This document shows positions 21,287 to 36,606 of a stretch of 64,000 nucleotides of DNA, one piece after another. Source of the stretch: Sesamum alatum (lineage: Eukaryota; Streptophyta; Magnoliopsida; Lamiales; Pedaliaceae); contig JACGWO010000012.1 of the NCBI GenBank assembly GCA_034509735.1, positions 22,225,188-22,289,187 on the forward strand. Direction: 5' to 3'. Both the position numbers and the translations under genes were made by a program. The stretch's first letter is position 1, and the number at the start of each line of letters is the position of its first letter. The notes under the pieces were generated by a model that was not told where the DNA came from, made no database searches, and saw only the letters and a list, made by a program, of their open reading frames with translations.

Positions 21287-23272
21287 CTACTCCGAAGGGC
21301 CCACGCCTCCGATCCGACCAAAGCCATCCGCCCTCATGTCCAGGAAATTGAAGTCGTAATCAGGAGGCAGATTACCTAAGATCTTGAACTGTTCGGCACA
21401 GACTGTGAAGCCATCAGCGTAGAAGGTGGAACTTTGCCGAAAAACTTCCTCGGCGTATTCCAGAGATGCTTTATAAGAAGCAACAACAGCAGAGTGGCCG
21501 GCTTGCAAACCCTCCTCACGACCCCTCGAGTATGATTGAAGGGAATTCGTTCGAAGATATTCCATCTCTATCGCCTGCACGGACAGTTGGCGATCCTTCT
21601 CTTCCAGCTGGGTCCTCAATGAAGAAATCTCTTCCCGAGACTTGGATTCTTCATCAGCCAATTGTTTCTTCAAAGACTCCACTTGAATACGACCCCCCCT
21701 TCAACTGAGTCAGAGCAGCTTCGAGATTGGCCCTCATCTTGTCGAAACGCTCAATCATGGCCATAACGATGGGAGGAGTCTGAGAAAGGGGAAATACAAA
21801 ATTAAGCTGAGACAAAAGTAACAGGGAAAAATAAAAAAGAGAAGTTAAGTCTTCCTTACCATGGCGGTCTGCGACAATATCAGGTGACCGAGGCTTTCCA
21901 TGGATCGGCCGGACTTCGGATTGAATTGGGGAGTCATTACAGGCAGAGGGAAAGAAGCAGAAGCAGCGGCAGAGGGTGGATCGGACGAAGGAGCCTCCTC
22001 CCCCTGAGGTATCTCCTCGACGCGTGGCCTTTTTTGGGAACTTGACCCCTCTTCCACCTGAGGCACAAACGGAGGAGAGGAAGGAACGGGAGTCGTATCA
22101 CCTTCAGGGAAGGTCTCCACCTCGATCACAAGAGTATCCAAAGAAGAACCGAGTTGCCCGGTTGGAGGCGGGCTCGAAGATACAGAGCCAAGCTGCGCGA
22201 CCGAAGGCGTACGAGAGGGGGATCGACCTCGGCCGCTCGATTGGATGTCAGAGGGAGTAGCCGATGCTGACCTCGTACTCAAAGGGGACAAGGGATTCGA
22301 GGGTACATTCTCCGGGAGAAACTTACGCATGGCCGCACGGTTCATCATGGTCTCTGCAAGAAAACGTTAAGATACTAAAATCAAAAAACAAGAAAGTACG
22401 AGGACGACAGGAAAATATTTACGAAGGCGGGAGTAGCGGCTATCAGGCCCCGTATAAGTGTCGGGGACAGGATGAAGCCCCACCAAGGTCAACAGGTCTT
22501 CCTCCATCAAGGCCTTAGCCTTAAAACCATGATCAAGAAGGCCCACAGCCTTCACCCTCTCCCTCACCAACTCGAAATTGATAGAGGGCAGTTCGTTCAA
22601 AGAAGATCGCCAAGTTAAAGGGACCTCCCATTCGGCCTTACGAACGAAGAAAAAACGGTTCTTCCAAGCCCCGTAGGAAGAGGGCTTATCGTGAATAAAC
22701 AGCAAGCCTGGGCGAGGAGAAAAATGAAAGAAACACTCCCCCGGGGTAAGTCTTGGGGCAAAGACACCTAAAAAGTTCTCGACCGATGGATCTATATGGT
22801 AAAGCTGACAGCACAGAAGGAATCCGACCACTAACCTATAGGAGTTGGGGTTTAGCTGACTGGGCGGAATTCCTAGGACAACCAAAAGATCGACGAGAAA
22901 AGGATGAAGAGGGAAACGAAGCCCACACACACACTGGGCTGCATAAACAGTCAAGCAACCGGGAGGGGGGTTATTGGCCCTTTGATATTCAATGGGGGTC
23001 ACTATTTCAAAACCCTCGGGAAGACCCAGGAGATTTATGGTCTTAACTATAGATTTGGCAGACATTTTCGGAGGAAGAGAGAAAAGTGCAACGAAGCCAT
23101 CGGCGGAGATCTCGTTGGCCGACGAAGAGGAGGCCTCTTTGGAGGAGGAAGCTCTAGTGCGACGGGTCATCTTCCCCCTAGTTTTCTGAGGTAAAGAACG
23201 GGTAGTAGGAGGAGGAGAGGAAAAGGAAGAACCAGAGGATGTCCAATCAGAGGTGGTATAACCACAGTCCAT
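21287..23272 (-). CDS. Antisense additional gene of the Tat element (putative gypsy-type transposon protein), three exons
   Basis: Exon 1 is 23272-22423, exon 2 22353-21860, exon 3 21779-21287. The introns have GT..AG ends, and the frame is kept across both (850 and 494 bases; phase 1 then phase 0). Exon 1 contains NPPPGCLTVYAAQCVCGLRFPLHPFLVDLLVVLGIPPSQLNPNS-type text (compare the plant family Transposase_28, PF04195). Exon 2 is Ser/Pro-rich and low-complexity. Exon 3 is a coiled coil (SLKKQLADEESKSREEISSL). One extra base in a C7 run (21693-21699) shifts exon 3. The start could be 23272 or the Met at 23170. Function is unknown; such antisense genes are known from Tat elements. Confidence 0.8.
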
Positions 23273-23770
23273 GAACTACACCAACCACACACCCATCACA
23301 GACATGTCCCAAAGGAAAACCAAAGATTCGCGCGAAGAAGAGGAAAAAAGAAAGGAGTAGAAGGGTACCTTAAGAGAACGGGAAGACGAAGGTGCGACTA
23401 AATGAGTAATGCTGAGAAGTTTTTTTTTTTTTTTTTAGTGAGAAATGATGAAAGGAATCCTGAAACTGAGCGCTGATATATATGGCGTATGAAGAAGGTA
23501 AAGAGGGAAGGTGAAAAGACACGCGTCCGAAGGAGGAAAGGCAGAAGACGAAGCGACCAAACGAGGGAGGGACACGTGCAGAAGACCTACGGTGAAAAGG
23601 GCGGTGAACCTATGCAGAGCAATCATTACTGTAGGTGGGGGTAAAAACGAAGAGACGGGGGTTAAAAAACTAGGAAGACCGCCAAAGGTTTTCAAATCGA
23701 AGAGAAAATTTTTTAAAAGTTCCTTCCCGCCTAATCAAAAGATTACGCGACAAAGAACTTGAGGGACTGA
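23273..23770. other. Region upstream of the antisense gene, up to the 3' LTR
   Basis: Contains a T-run near 23420-23436 and purine-rich sequence. It presumably includes the antisense promoter and the polypurine tract (GAGGGAC-type text just before 23771). No protein domain was recognised. Confidence 0.35.
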
Positions 23771-24384
23771 TGATGTGGGCAAGAGAGAGGAGTACGAAGG
23801 AGGATGAACGAGGGGAGGCTACGAAGGAGATCTCAGGGCCGAAAGGTTACGAGGGAGATCTCAGGGCCTCGAATTGAGACCTCGTATTAAGTCAGGGCAT
23901 CACGAATCCGACAAAATCCACGAAAATCCGAGAAAATCCTAAGAAGACAAAGCAAAAGATATCCTACGAGGCCTCCCCGAGAAGGAAGGCTACGAGGGAC
24001 CTCTCAGGACTTCAAATTAAGACCTCGTATTAATTCAGGAGAAGACCTCGCGGATCCAACAAGATCCCCGAAAATCCGAGAAAATCCTAAGAAGACAAAG
24101 CAAAAGATATCCTACGAGGCCTCTCCGAGAAGGAAGGCTACGAGGGACCTCTCAGGACTTCAAATTAAGACCTCGTATTAATTCAGGAGAAGACCTCGCG
24201 GATCCAACAAGATCCCCAAAAATCCGAGAAAATCCTAAAAGATCAAAGCAAAAGATACGCTACGAGGGCGTGTGAGTGTAGCTCCCTCCCCCTAGGGCCT
24301 GCTTATAAATACCTCCCTCACCGATGATAAAAGGCAAGCCTTTTTCTAAGATATAACTGAGTATAATAAGATCTCACCACATCA
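23771..24384 (+). repeat. Tat 3' LTR (614 bp)
   Basis: Same length and ends as the 5' LTR. About 11 of 614 positions differ (about 1.8%), nearly all transitions. Followed directly by the ATGGG target duplication. Confidence 0.97.
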
Positions 24385-25181
<797 letters not shown>

Positions 25182-25506
25182 CACTACAAGAATATAGAAG
25201 ATTAGGGACAAAAAAAATAAGTGACAATTTTAATATTGTCACTGATTATATATATATAGTGACAAGAATGTGTATTTTGTCAGAATAATGAATTTTATGA
25301 TTTTAACAATTACTATTATTTTATAAAAATTGTTATTAGTGACAAAAAGATGTGCACAAAGTTGTCACTAAAAACAATTAGTGACTCATGTATAGTGACA
25401 ACCTAGTAACAATAAATAATTGTTGTCATTATATTATGTTGTCACTAAGTTGTCATTATAGATGTGTCACTAATTGTATTTAGTGACAATTTTATACCCA
25501 AATTTT
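25182..25506 (+). mobile_element. Truncated CACTA-type MITE
   Basis: Starts CACTACAAGAATATAGAAGATTAG and follows the reverse complement of the complete copy at 56046-56477 closely (AGTGACAA units throughout). It stops at CACTAATAATTA where the next MITE begins. The other end is missing. Confidence 0.75.
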
Positions 25507-25940
25507 GTCACTAATAATTACATCTACCTCCCCTGAGGTTTGTCATAATTACAAATACCTCCTCGTTGTTTGAAAAATTACAAATACCCCTGAGATTTGT
25601 AATTTTTAACCAAAAGCTTGAAATTGACCATTTTGCCCTTAAATTTTTTTTATTAGAATTGTAGAAAAATCACACGAGGGAAATTGCGTTATTCCTCTTC
25701 TGTGTAAAAAACTTAATAAACCTCTCACAACGCATTGTAGTACAAAAAATTTTAAGAAATAAATAAAAAATAATTTAGTGACAAGGGCATTTTGGTCAGT
25801 GTACCCATAAAAATAGATGAAAATGGATTGTTTGTTAGATGGTTACAAACCTCAGGGAGTATTTATAATTTTTCAAATAATGAGAGAGTATTTGTAATTA
25901 TGCCAAATCTCAAAAAAAGGTAAATATAATTTACTCTTTA
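25507..25940. mobile_element. Mutator-like MITE, same family as 8624-9051
   Basis: Opens with ACATCTACCTCCCCTGAGG and closes with AAGGTAAATATAATTTAC. The inner arm motifs (ATTACAAATAC, TTTGAAAAATTA, GTTACAAACCTCAGGGAGT) match the family. Its ends are eroded. Confidence 0.65.
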
Positions 25941-27042
25941 GTTTATTACACGTACATATAACTTCCCTCTATTTTGTTTTTCTGTTCTATTTTTATTTAC
26001 TTTATTACACGTACATATAACTTCCCTCTATTTTGTTTGTTCGTTTCCCACTAATAACACTGGCCTGAATTAGTTTTATTAATAAGTTTTCAAATTTAAC
26101 TTTTATATTTTTAGTAACTTGAAAATTATTTCAATATAATATTAACTTATGTAATTTTTAGTACAAAATTACGTGAAATAGCTATTCAGTAGAATTTAAA
26201 AAATACGTTATCTTTTAATTTATTTTTCCCGTACCAAACAAGGATAAACATTTAAAATTTATTATCATTCCAATCATACCAAACAACTTAAAACAAAATT
26301 ATTATGCTTTCCTAATGTCCTTTCACTTACGTTCTTCTTTCACTGAAACAAATGAACTCTTAATATTGTCTTGTCTGTTTTTTCTTGTTACGCTGAGATT
26401 GCACCCTTCCTAAATAATATATTCATTATAAAATTAGTGTTTATCATAATTTGTATACAAATTATATTTAAAAAAATATAAAATTGTTGGGATACACGAT
26501 TCATTTGAATGTACTAAAATTAAATCCGGGTTACGATATCCTTGACTTATCCATGAATACTCCGAACCGGAGTCCACCAACCCATTGTTGGGCCGGTGAT
26601 ATCAGTACCACGATCCCCTGTGGCTTATTAGGCGGTTCACCAACTCCAGGTGGGTCCCCCGACCCACCACCAACCCCCACAACCGCTGGATCAAACGGAT
26701 TGGCACGGCTGACTTGGATCAAATGCATTTTCTTCAATCAATGGAATCATGTTTGTGTTGAGGTAAAATTATATTTCTAACTCTGTTATTTTAATTCATT
26801 ATTACTTTTGATCTTGTAATTTATTTTATTTATATATTTAATTTTTTTTATGAATTTAGTTCAACACATTCATATTTGGTCCTGTTTTGGCAAATTTATT
26901 CCTGTATTGACAAATTTGGTCCTGTCAACATATAATTACAAAATCAAAAATGAGATTTAATCAAGTGAGAATGAGATAAAATTGCCGATACAGGACTAAA
27001 TTTATCAAAAAAAAAGACCAAATGTAAGATGTTCAACACTAA
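25941..27042. other. AT-rich intergenic DNA with a small GC island
   Basis: A direct repeat of TTATTACACGTACATATAAC-type text occurs at 25945 and 26003. 26570-26720 is GC-rich (GGGCCGGTGATATCAGTACC, CACCACCAACCCC) and stands out from its surroundings; no product was recognised on either strand. Confidence 0.35.
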
Positions 27043-27851
27043 GGGTTCGTTTGGTTCAAATGAGAGGAAAGGGGAAGTGAAAGGGGGAGGGGGAGTGAAA
27101 GGGGGAAGGGGAGAGAAAGAATAATAGTTTTCCTTCAAATCGTTTGGTATGATTGGAAGGGGAGTAAATCTCAAATACTTTCCCTTGTTTGGTACGAGAA
27201 AAATAGATTGAGAAGAAGATACTAATTTTTGTAATTTTACAGTTTAACCCTTTCTCTTCATTTTAGAAAATAAACAAGTTAATATTATACTAATATCAAA
27301 TATTTAAAAACCTTATTAATAAAAATATATATCAAACAAGAACAATAATATTTTTTATTAATAAAAATATTAATCAAAACGAATATTATTCATTTATTCT
27401 AAATTATTTAATTTAAATAAAATAAAAATTACAAGTGCCGACGGTGGGAAGAGGAAAAAGGATTATTCAATAAAAATTAATAGCAAATTAGTAATAAAAT
27501 TTTTTGAAAAATTGCAAATGAAAAGTATGTTTTCTGGATTGTTGACTTCGATGTACTAGTTTTCCCAACGATTTGGTTTTCTTTTCTCTGGCGATTATGT
27601 ACGGTATTATCAGCGGGAATGAGAAAATAAAAATAAAATATATATTTTTTGGTCTTTTTAGCCTTATACTTTCACTTTTCTGCCCAATTTCGGACGGAAA
27701 CGAAATTGAACTCCGGAGGGGTTCCATATACATTCAGTTTTACTTCCCTTCCATCTATTCCTCCAAACCAAACACTGAACTTTTTCTTATACATCCTCTT
27801 TTACTTCCACTTCTCTTATACTTCCACTTTTCCCTCCAACCAAACATACTC
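27043..27851. mobile_element. Tourist/PIF-Harbinger-like MITE
   Basis: GGGTTCGTTTGGTT at 27043 pairs with AACCAAACATACTC ending 27851, and both ends are flanked by TAA (27040-27042 and 27852-27854), the 3-bp TWA target of this superfamily. The inner arms also pair (GGAAAGGGGAAGTG with CACTTTTCCCTCC). Confidence 0.65.
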
Positions 27852-29125
27852 TAAATTCGTCACAACAATGACTAAATGTGTAAGTTGTAAGTAACAGGAT
27901 GAAAAATACTAACGGTATAAAATTACAAAACCAAATATATAATTTTGCCTTGTTTTTATTTTGAAGGAAGAAGTCATCGCCGCATGTGATCATTCAAACT
28001 TACCACTACTTCTCCTATTCCCCCTTGCAATAATTTTGATATTGCATTATTCATTTTGACCACATTACTATCTTCATCCATTATTGTCACCAATTTAGAT
28101 GTATATTAACCTCCACCTAAGTGATTTTAAGACACCCATAGTTACACAATTCACGAAATTGTGGTCTTATGACTATAAAATTACGGGTTATTAATTAGTT
28201 CAGTGGTAATGTGAATCATCTTTTGTCGATTCTGCTCCCAAATATTCGCTGAGAATCGCAACCTGCCTGCACAGACTCTTGCAGGTCAAGTTAGTATCGG
28301 ATCGAGATTTGAAAACAACGAGAGTAAAGTTTACGAATCATTTGAAGGATACTGGTGCATGGATAAGGCCTGATTTCCTTATCTACTATCACGTATTCTA
28401 CTTATCAACAACTCACAGTTCAAATTAAAAATGGGTTCGAATATATACAACCCTTTGCCATATGAACAAAAATATACGTCTATTTGTACATTTCCTTCAT
28501 ACTTGAAGGTACACTGAGCGTTTGAAACTCTAGCGTCACACTTGTCAGGCTACGACTAACTTTATTATTACAATTTTGTATTTAATACTATATCTTAGGA
28601 ATAAAAAAAAAAGTATAAGCATTCTCATTTTTTTTTAATTTTATTTTTCTCAAGATATAGAATAAGGAAATTGTCGGTTCAAATGATTCCATACAACTTA
28701 GAGTAAATGGACCCACATCATGACCACTTGAGTTTGTGTGATGTTAAAGTCTCGTAGGAGTTGGTGAGAGGATAGAGATCTACGCATTGGTCACCGTCTC
28801 ACCAACTTCCTCAACCAAGCAAAATTCACCTCCATCAATTTACAATTAATTATATAATAAGTAATTTTTATTTTAAGTATATTATACATACCACTCACGT
28901 AATGTCTTTGATCGGGCAAAACTACTTATAAATAGCTTCTTTTTTATTTTTTATTTTTTATCTCTGTTTAGTTCAAACTTCTACTTCAATTCTCCCACCC
29001 ATTAGTGTTATTTTATTTATCTCTTACTATATATTTATTCTCTCTTATTTATACATATTTTATATTTTCTAATATTTATATTACTTCTTTTTTCTATACT
29101 TTCTCAAATACTTTTCCTTTATTTA
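27852..29125. other. AT-rich intergenic DNA
   Basis: 28195-28560 is of higher complexity. It has an A-box-like TTAGTTCAGTGG and, far downstream, GGGTTCGAATAT, possibly an old SINE or other repeat. No gene recognised. Confidence 0.35.
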
Positions 29126-29400
29126 AAAATAGGGTTTAATGAAATTTACCTCCATGTGATATTCTAAATGAGCAAATTACCCCTCTATGAAAAAAAATAA
29201 ATTAGCAATTTATCTCCACATGTTCTTTAAAATGAAGCAATTCTGTCTATGGGGGTAAATTGCTCCATTTTGAAAAACGCAGGGAGGTAAATTGATTCAT
29301 TTTAAAAAATATAGAGAGATAAATTGCTATTTTATTTTTCATAAGAGGCAATTTGCATATTTGGAATGTCATAGGGGATTGCTTGCATTTTTCCCTTTAA
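29126..29400. mobile_element. Small foldback MITE
   Basis: The sequence from AGGGTTTAATGAAATTTACC pairs roughly with the end GCTTGCATTTTTCCCTTT. The inner arms repeat GGTAAATTGMTYCATTTT and its complement several times. Confidence 0.55.
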
Positions 29401-30240
29401 AAATATATCACAAAATTTAAAGCTATAGAAGTTAAATATTAAAATTTGAAAAATTATGCACAACTATCGATCATCTACACAATACTATATCTGTACTTTA
29501 TTATTATTAAAGAGTACCTCTTTGGTGTCTCAAATTTTTGGTCTACCACTTTTTTTTTTTTTTAAATTATTTATAATATTTTTCCTTTTCTCAACCTCCA
29601 AATCTCTCTCTCTCACTCTTCTCTTAATAACTTCCCATAACTTTTATCTTTTTATTATTTTTATTTATTTAACTAACATAAATATTTTAAAAAATTAATA
29701 ATTATATTATTTATATTTTTAAATTAATTACACACACATTTGTGTGTGCCATACACACTAGAATTATACAATTGAAGAAGGACTAATGAACTACAGCTAC
29801 GCAATGACTATTAGTCATTATTTTTTCGAGCGAGGTCAAAGCATTAGTCACGGTTTAAAATGATAAGAAATATTTTGACTACACCATGACGAATGTTCAT
29901 CAATCGTGGTAAAAACTTAATATTTTGTAACAATTATGTTGGACTGTAATAGATATTATTGCGTTACCATAATTTTTAAGTCGTAATCATTACCATATCA
30001 GGAATAATTTTTTTTAGTGTATCAAATGTCTTTTTTCTTTCTTTCTCCCATTCCGTGTATCTTCACTTTTTGTATCTTTTTCTTAATGCTCTTTATATAA
30101 TGAATTAAATTCAGTTAAAATATTTTTTTTTTTAGAAAAATTGCTTTATTTAATAATTTCTCATTGTTGTGTTTACTTTTTCTCCCCACTTACATATCCA
30201 AATTCATTGTCCTAAAGTTGGTTAAGCCACGCCAAGAAGT
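29401..30240. other. AT-rich intergenic DNA with a CACTA-like MITE remnant
   Basis: 29775-30020 carries CAATGACTATTAGTCATT, TTAGTCACGG and CGTGGTAAAAAC phrases shared with the MITE at 41028-41327. The end near 30020 is TTTTTTAGTGTA. The rest is pyrimidine-rich. Confidence 0.4.
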
Positions 30241-30279
30241 ATTTTGCCTTTTGTTTCTATATTCTTCTTCATTAGGCGC

Positions 30280-30286
30280 GGTAGGT
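30280..30286 (-). promoter_or_regulatory. AC-I type MYB element upstream of HCT
   Basis: The minus strand reads ACCTACC, the AC-I element through which R2R3-MYB factors control phenylpropanoid genes. It lies about 15 bp before the TATA box of a gene in that pathway. A single short match could arise by chance. Confidence 0.45.
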
Positions 30287-30300
30287 AAGCGCTCCAAGTT

Positions 30301-30307
30301 TATATAA
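30301..30307 (+). promoter_or_regulatory. TATA box of HCT
   Basis: TATATAA, 136 bp before the HCT start codon, followed by a leader holding a (CCA)n/(CAC)n run at 30358-30381. Confidence 0.55.
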
Positions 30308-30391
30308 TAAGCGCATTTCTCCTTTCTCATAAGCGTGAAACCATCTCCACCTCATAAACCCACCACCACCACCACCACCACCGCTTTCTGA

Positions 30392-33810
<3,419 letters not shown>

Positions 33811-34266
33811 AACATACGATACACTCCTAGTTTCTTGCGCGTTTTTATGCATGTGGCTGTCTACCTCGGCAACATTCCTAGACATGCCTAATCTTTTCTG
33901 TAAGGATTATGATGCAATTCTTGGACCAGCCTATGTCTATGAAGTACTAGTTTCTGATGTCTGCCAACAGTTGCACTTCCACACACTCTGAATTACAGGA
34001 TTGGATTATCTATTGCAAATTTTATTATATCTTCTCCTCCATTCAAAATTCACACGCCACATGTCTAAAGATGACATCATATATTTTACTTAGGAAAAAA
34101 TTTTATAAACGTTACTGTGTATGTTGAAAGGAGTAGAGATGTAATAGACTTTGTAATAAAAAATTTGATCTAAGTAGTTCAAACAAACTCCACAAACTAA
34201 TCAACCAAACAAACAAATTATACAAAAAGGCCGCCAAAAAAACATAGAGACGGAAAACGCTTCCGT
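33811..34266. other. 3' flank of HCT and spacer to the convergent small gene
   Basis: Presumed 3' UTR of HCT on the + strand and of the small gene on the minus strand. A frame at 33785-33991 overlaps the HCT end and shows no family features. Confidence 0.4.
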
Positions 34267-34700
34267 TCAGTCAGGGTAATGGAGATGGAAAGCAAGGAGG
34301 AGAGCGAAGAAACCAAGAGACGCCGACAAGACAAGAAAACAAGGCTTATGCAACGGCGCAGCGCTTTTCTGGGCTGGCCGGCGATGAACTACGTTAGCAC
34401 CGCCGTAGGATCCCTTTCCTTTCTGCGCGTCTTCCGTCCACGTAACATTCTTCAATCCCATGAGGTCTCTTCTACCATAATCTGTGTCCAAATAACATAT
34501 ATACCGTTACCATAAAGAAAAACCAATTATGAAGGTCTTAACATCCAAGAATGAATATACAGTTTCTCACCATGATCAGAGGAAATCAAGAAATGTCTTC
34601 TACTAAGCGTTTGAGGAGTTGCTAGAGCTGAGGTTGTAAGAAAACTAGTAGCACATAAGAGGGCCACACAAAGGCAAGCTAAACAAGTCATTTTTTGCAT
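34267..34700 (-). CDS. Small putative secreted, membrane-anchored peptide precursor, two exons
   Basis: Exon 1 is 34700-34571 and exon 2 34481-34267, joined by a clean GT(GAG)..(ACAC)AG intron of 89 bp with frame kept (130 + 215 bases), giving 114 residues. Residues 1-27 look like a signal peptide (hydrophobic core CLACLCVALL, likely cut after SALA). The middle is basic with dibasic sites (RR 34-35, 47-48, 77-78). It contains DYG at 44-46, whose Asp codon is made by the splice junction, and SYGGANVVHRRP at 68-79. The C-terminus (92-110) is hydrophobic, so a membrane or GPI-type anchor is possible. CTATATAT lies about 25 bp before the start. I do not recognise the family; that it is a peptide hormone precursor is inference. 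Met at 34691 is an alternative start. Confidence 0.6.
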
Positions 34701-34927
34701 ATGTAGAAGGAGTGAGGGATTGTCATATATAGGGTAAGATGTGTTATCAGGTGGGAAGAGTTTTGTGGGAAAAGATGTTTCTAGTGGTAGTGGGGGCAAA
34801 AAAGTGGCTTTACTTTGCTTCTGCAAAGCTCTAATTCGAATCTTTTAATGTAATTAATTGATGATGCATCTCGTCTCACATTTCATATATTACATAAATT
34901 TCTATATAATTTATGTTATGTAAAAGG
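34701..34927. promoter_or_regulatory. Upstream region of the small peptide gene
   Basis: On the minus strand, CTATATATGACA at about 34716-34727 is a good TATA box. An open frame continues upstream of the chosen ATG to a Met at 34826, but that part (FLPPLPLETS...) is not signal-like and overlaps the TATA box, so I excluded it. Confidence 0.4.
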
Positions 34928-35430
34928 GTTAATTTAGATCACCTTCGAAAATGTGAAATTATATGTCTCTTAAAAAAATTTTAAAATTATACTTAAATCT
35001 TTTTTGAAGAATTCGTCATTTATATCTAACCCTCTTTAGTTAAGATTTGGACAAAAAATGTTGATTCTAGCAAAAAAAAAAAAAAAAAAAAAAATTTAAT
35101 TTTACCCCTCATTTAACATTCCTATGTAATAATTTTGTTCTTGTAAAGAAAAAAAAATGTAATAATATTAACCTCACTCCATATATATACATTACACTTA
35201 TCATCGTATAAGTACATAAATACATGAGAATGTCAAATGGGGGGTAAAATTAAAAAATTATGTAATTTTTTTGGCTGACATAAATATTTTCTGTTTAAAC
35301 TCTAATGAAAGAGGTTCAGGTGTAAATGGAGGATTTTTGGATGGAGTGTAAGTGTAATTTTGAAACTTTTTAATTTGGGAAAAAATATAATTTCGCCTTA
35401 AGAGAGTTCTAAGCGTAATTAACTCTATTT
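34928..35430. mobile_element. Mutator-like MITE family B, copy without insertion
   Basis: Starts GGGTTAATTTAGATCACC and ends AGCGTAATTAACTC. It matches the copy at 55783-56726 in inverted orientation (ATTACATAGGAATGTTAAATG, GGAGTGAGGTTAATATTATT read on the minus strand). It keeps the site that is filled by a CACTA MITE in the other copy. An A-run of about 23 lies near 35071-35093. Confidence 0.65.
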
Positions 35431-35832
35431 TTTTTTAAAAAAAAATATGTTTGTTATGTGTGTACATAAAGTGTAATTAGCAATTAAAATATATTCGATG
35501 TGTGTGTAATTTAAATTTAAATTTGTATAAGGACAAGTGACTTAAATAATGCATATATAAAGCATCAAAAACCATTTTTTCTATTAGTAAAATACATGTT
35601 CGAGGATAAATTTGTAAGGTTTCGATCAGAACAGACAATACCTTATGTAAAAACATTCTATCGCAATGGACAAATGAAAGTCAAATCAAATACGGATTAA
35701 TTTTTTTATTTCAATTCATGTGCATCTTTCATTCATTCAACATACGTACATTACGTGCATAAAAATTTTCCTTAAATAAAATATATAATTTAATATTAGA
35801 ACACGTGATGAATATAAGTGAATCAAAATATA
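35431..35832. other. AT-rich intergenic DNA
   Basis: No feature recognised. Confidence 0.3.
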
Positions 35833-36254
35833 GGGTAAATTACAGGTACATTTCCTGAAGTTTGATATAATTATAAATGCCTCCTCGTTGTTTGAAAAAT
35901 TATTAATATCCCCTCTGAGGTTTGTGATTTTCAACCAAATGCCTGAAATTAATCATTTTGCCCTTGATTTTTTGTTAAATTATAGAAAAATCAGCCGAGG
36001 CAAATTGCATTATTAATTCCTCTATGTAAAAACTTAAGAACCTCTCCATGCGTATTGTAGTCCAAAAAACTTCAAAGAATTTTAAAAATTAAATAAAATG
36101 TGTAGGGCATTTTGGTTAGTTCACCTATAAAGTGAATGAAAATGAGTTATTTGTTAGACGGTTACAAACCTCGAGGGGTATTTGTAATTTCTCAAACAAC
36201 GATGAGGTATTTGTAATTATGCAAAACCTTAGGGAAGATAACTGTAATTTACCC
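35833..36254. mobile_element. Mutator-like MITE, same family as 8624-9051
   Basis: GGGTAAATTACAGGTAC at 35833 pairs with GTAATTTACCC ending 36254. The flanks CAAAATATA and CAAAATATG (offset by one base) suggest an 8/9 target duplication. Confidence 0.7.
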
Positions 36255-36263
36255 AAAATATGG

Positions 36264-36282
36264 GGGGGGGGGGGGGGGGGGG
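36264..36282 (+). repeat. Poly-G run of about 20
   Basis: An uninterrupted G-run just right of the MITE at 35833-36254; the length is likely unreliable in any assembly. Confidence 0.8.
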
Positions 36283-36573
36283 AATATAGAGTAGTCAACA
36301 TAAAACTTGTTGTAGTTAATAAGGGAAATTCTAATTCAGATTGTGTTTGGCCGAACTTAGACTAAGTGTAATACACTTGTTGTGTGAATGATATACAGTT
36401 CAAAAAAAGTGACCAATCATATGACAAGTGTATTACATTTACTCTGTAATTAATTTAATTTGACTAAACTTGAGCTGGGTAAGAATTTGGTTAATAAAGC
36501 TTAAACATTTACATATTCTCATTGAAACAAGATGAAGTTTGACGTGGACATTTTATGCCCCAATTGTTATCCT

Positions 36574-36606
<33 letters not shown>

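Larger units (their letters stand above)
14540..24384 (+). mobile_element. Ty3/Gypsy retrotransposon of the Tat type, 9.8 kb
   Basis: The LTRs (14540-15153 and 23771-24384) start TGATGTGG and end CCACATCA and are flanked by a perfect 5-bp duplication ATGGG (14535-14539, 24385-24389). Order inside: primer site, gag, DSGSS protease, RT, first RNase H, a second archaeal-type RNase H, integrase, tandem repeats, antisense gene. The second RNase H and the antisense gene are hallmarks of the Tat group (Tat/Ogre/Retand). The coding regions carry stops, frameshifts and active-site changes, so this copy is not autonomous. Confidence 0.97.

Noticed and set aside
34279..34515. 78-residue + strand frame opposite the small peptide gene
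   Set aside because: The minus strand has a better model: signal peptide, TATA box and a spliced frame with phase kept.
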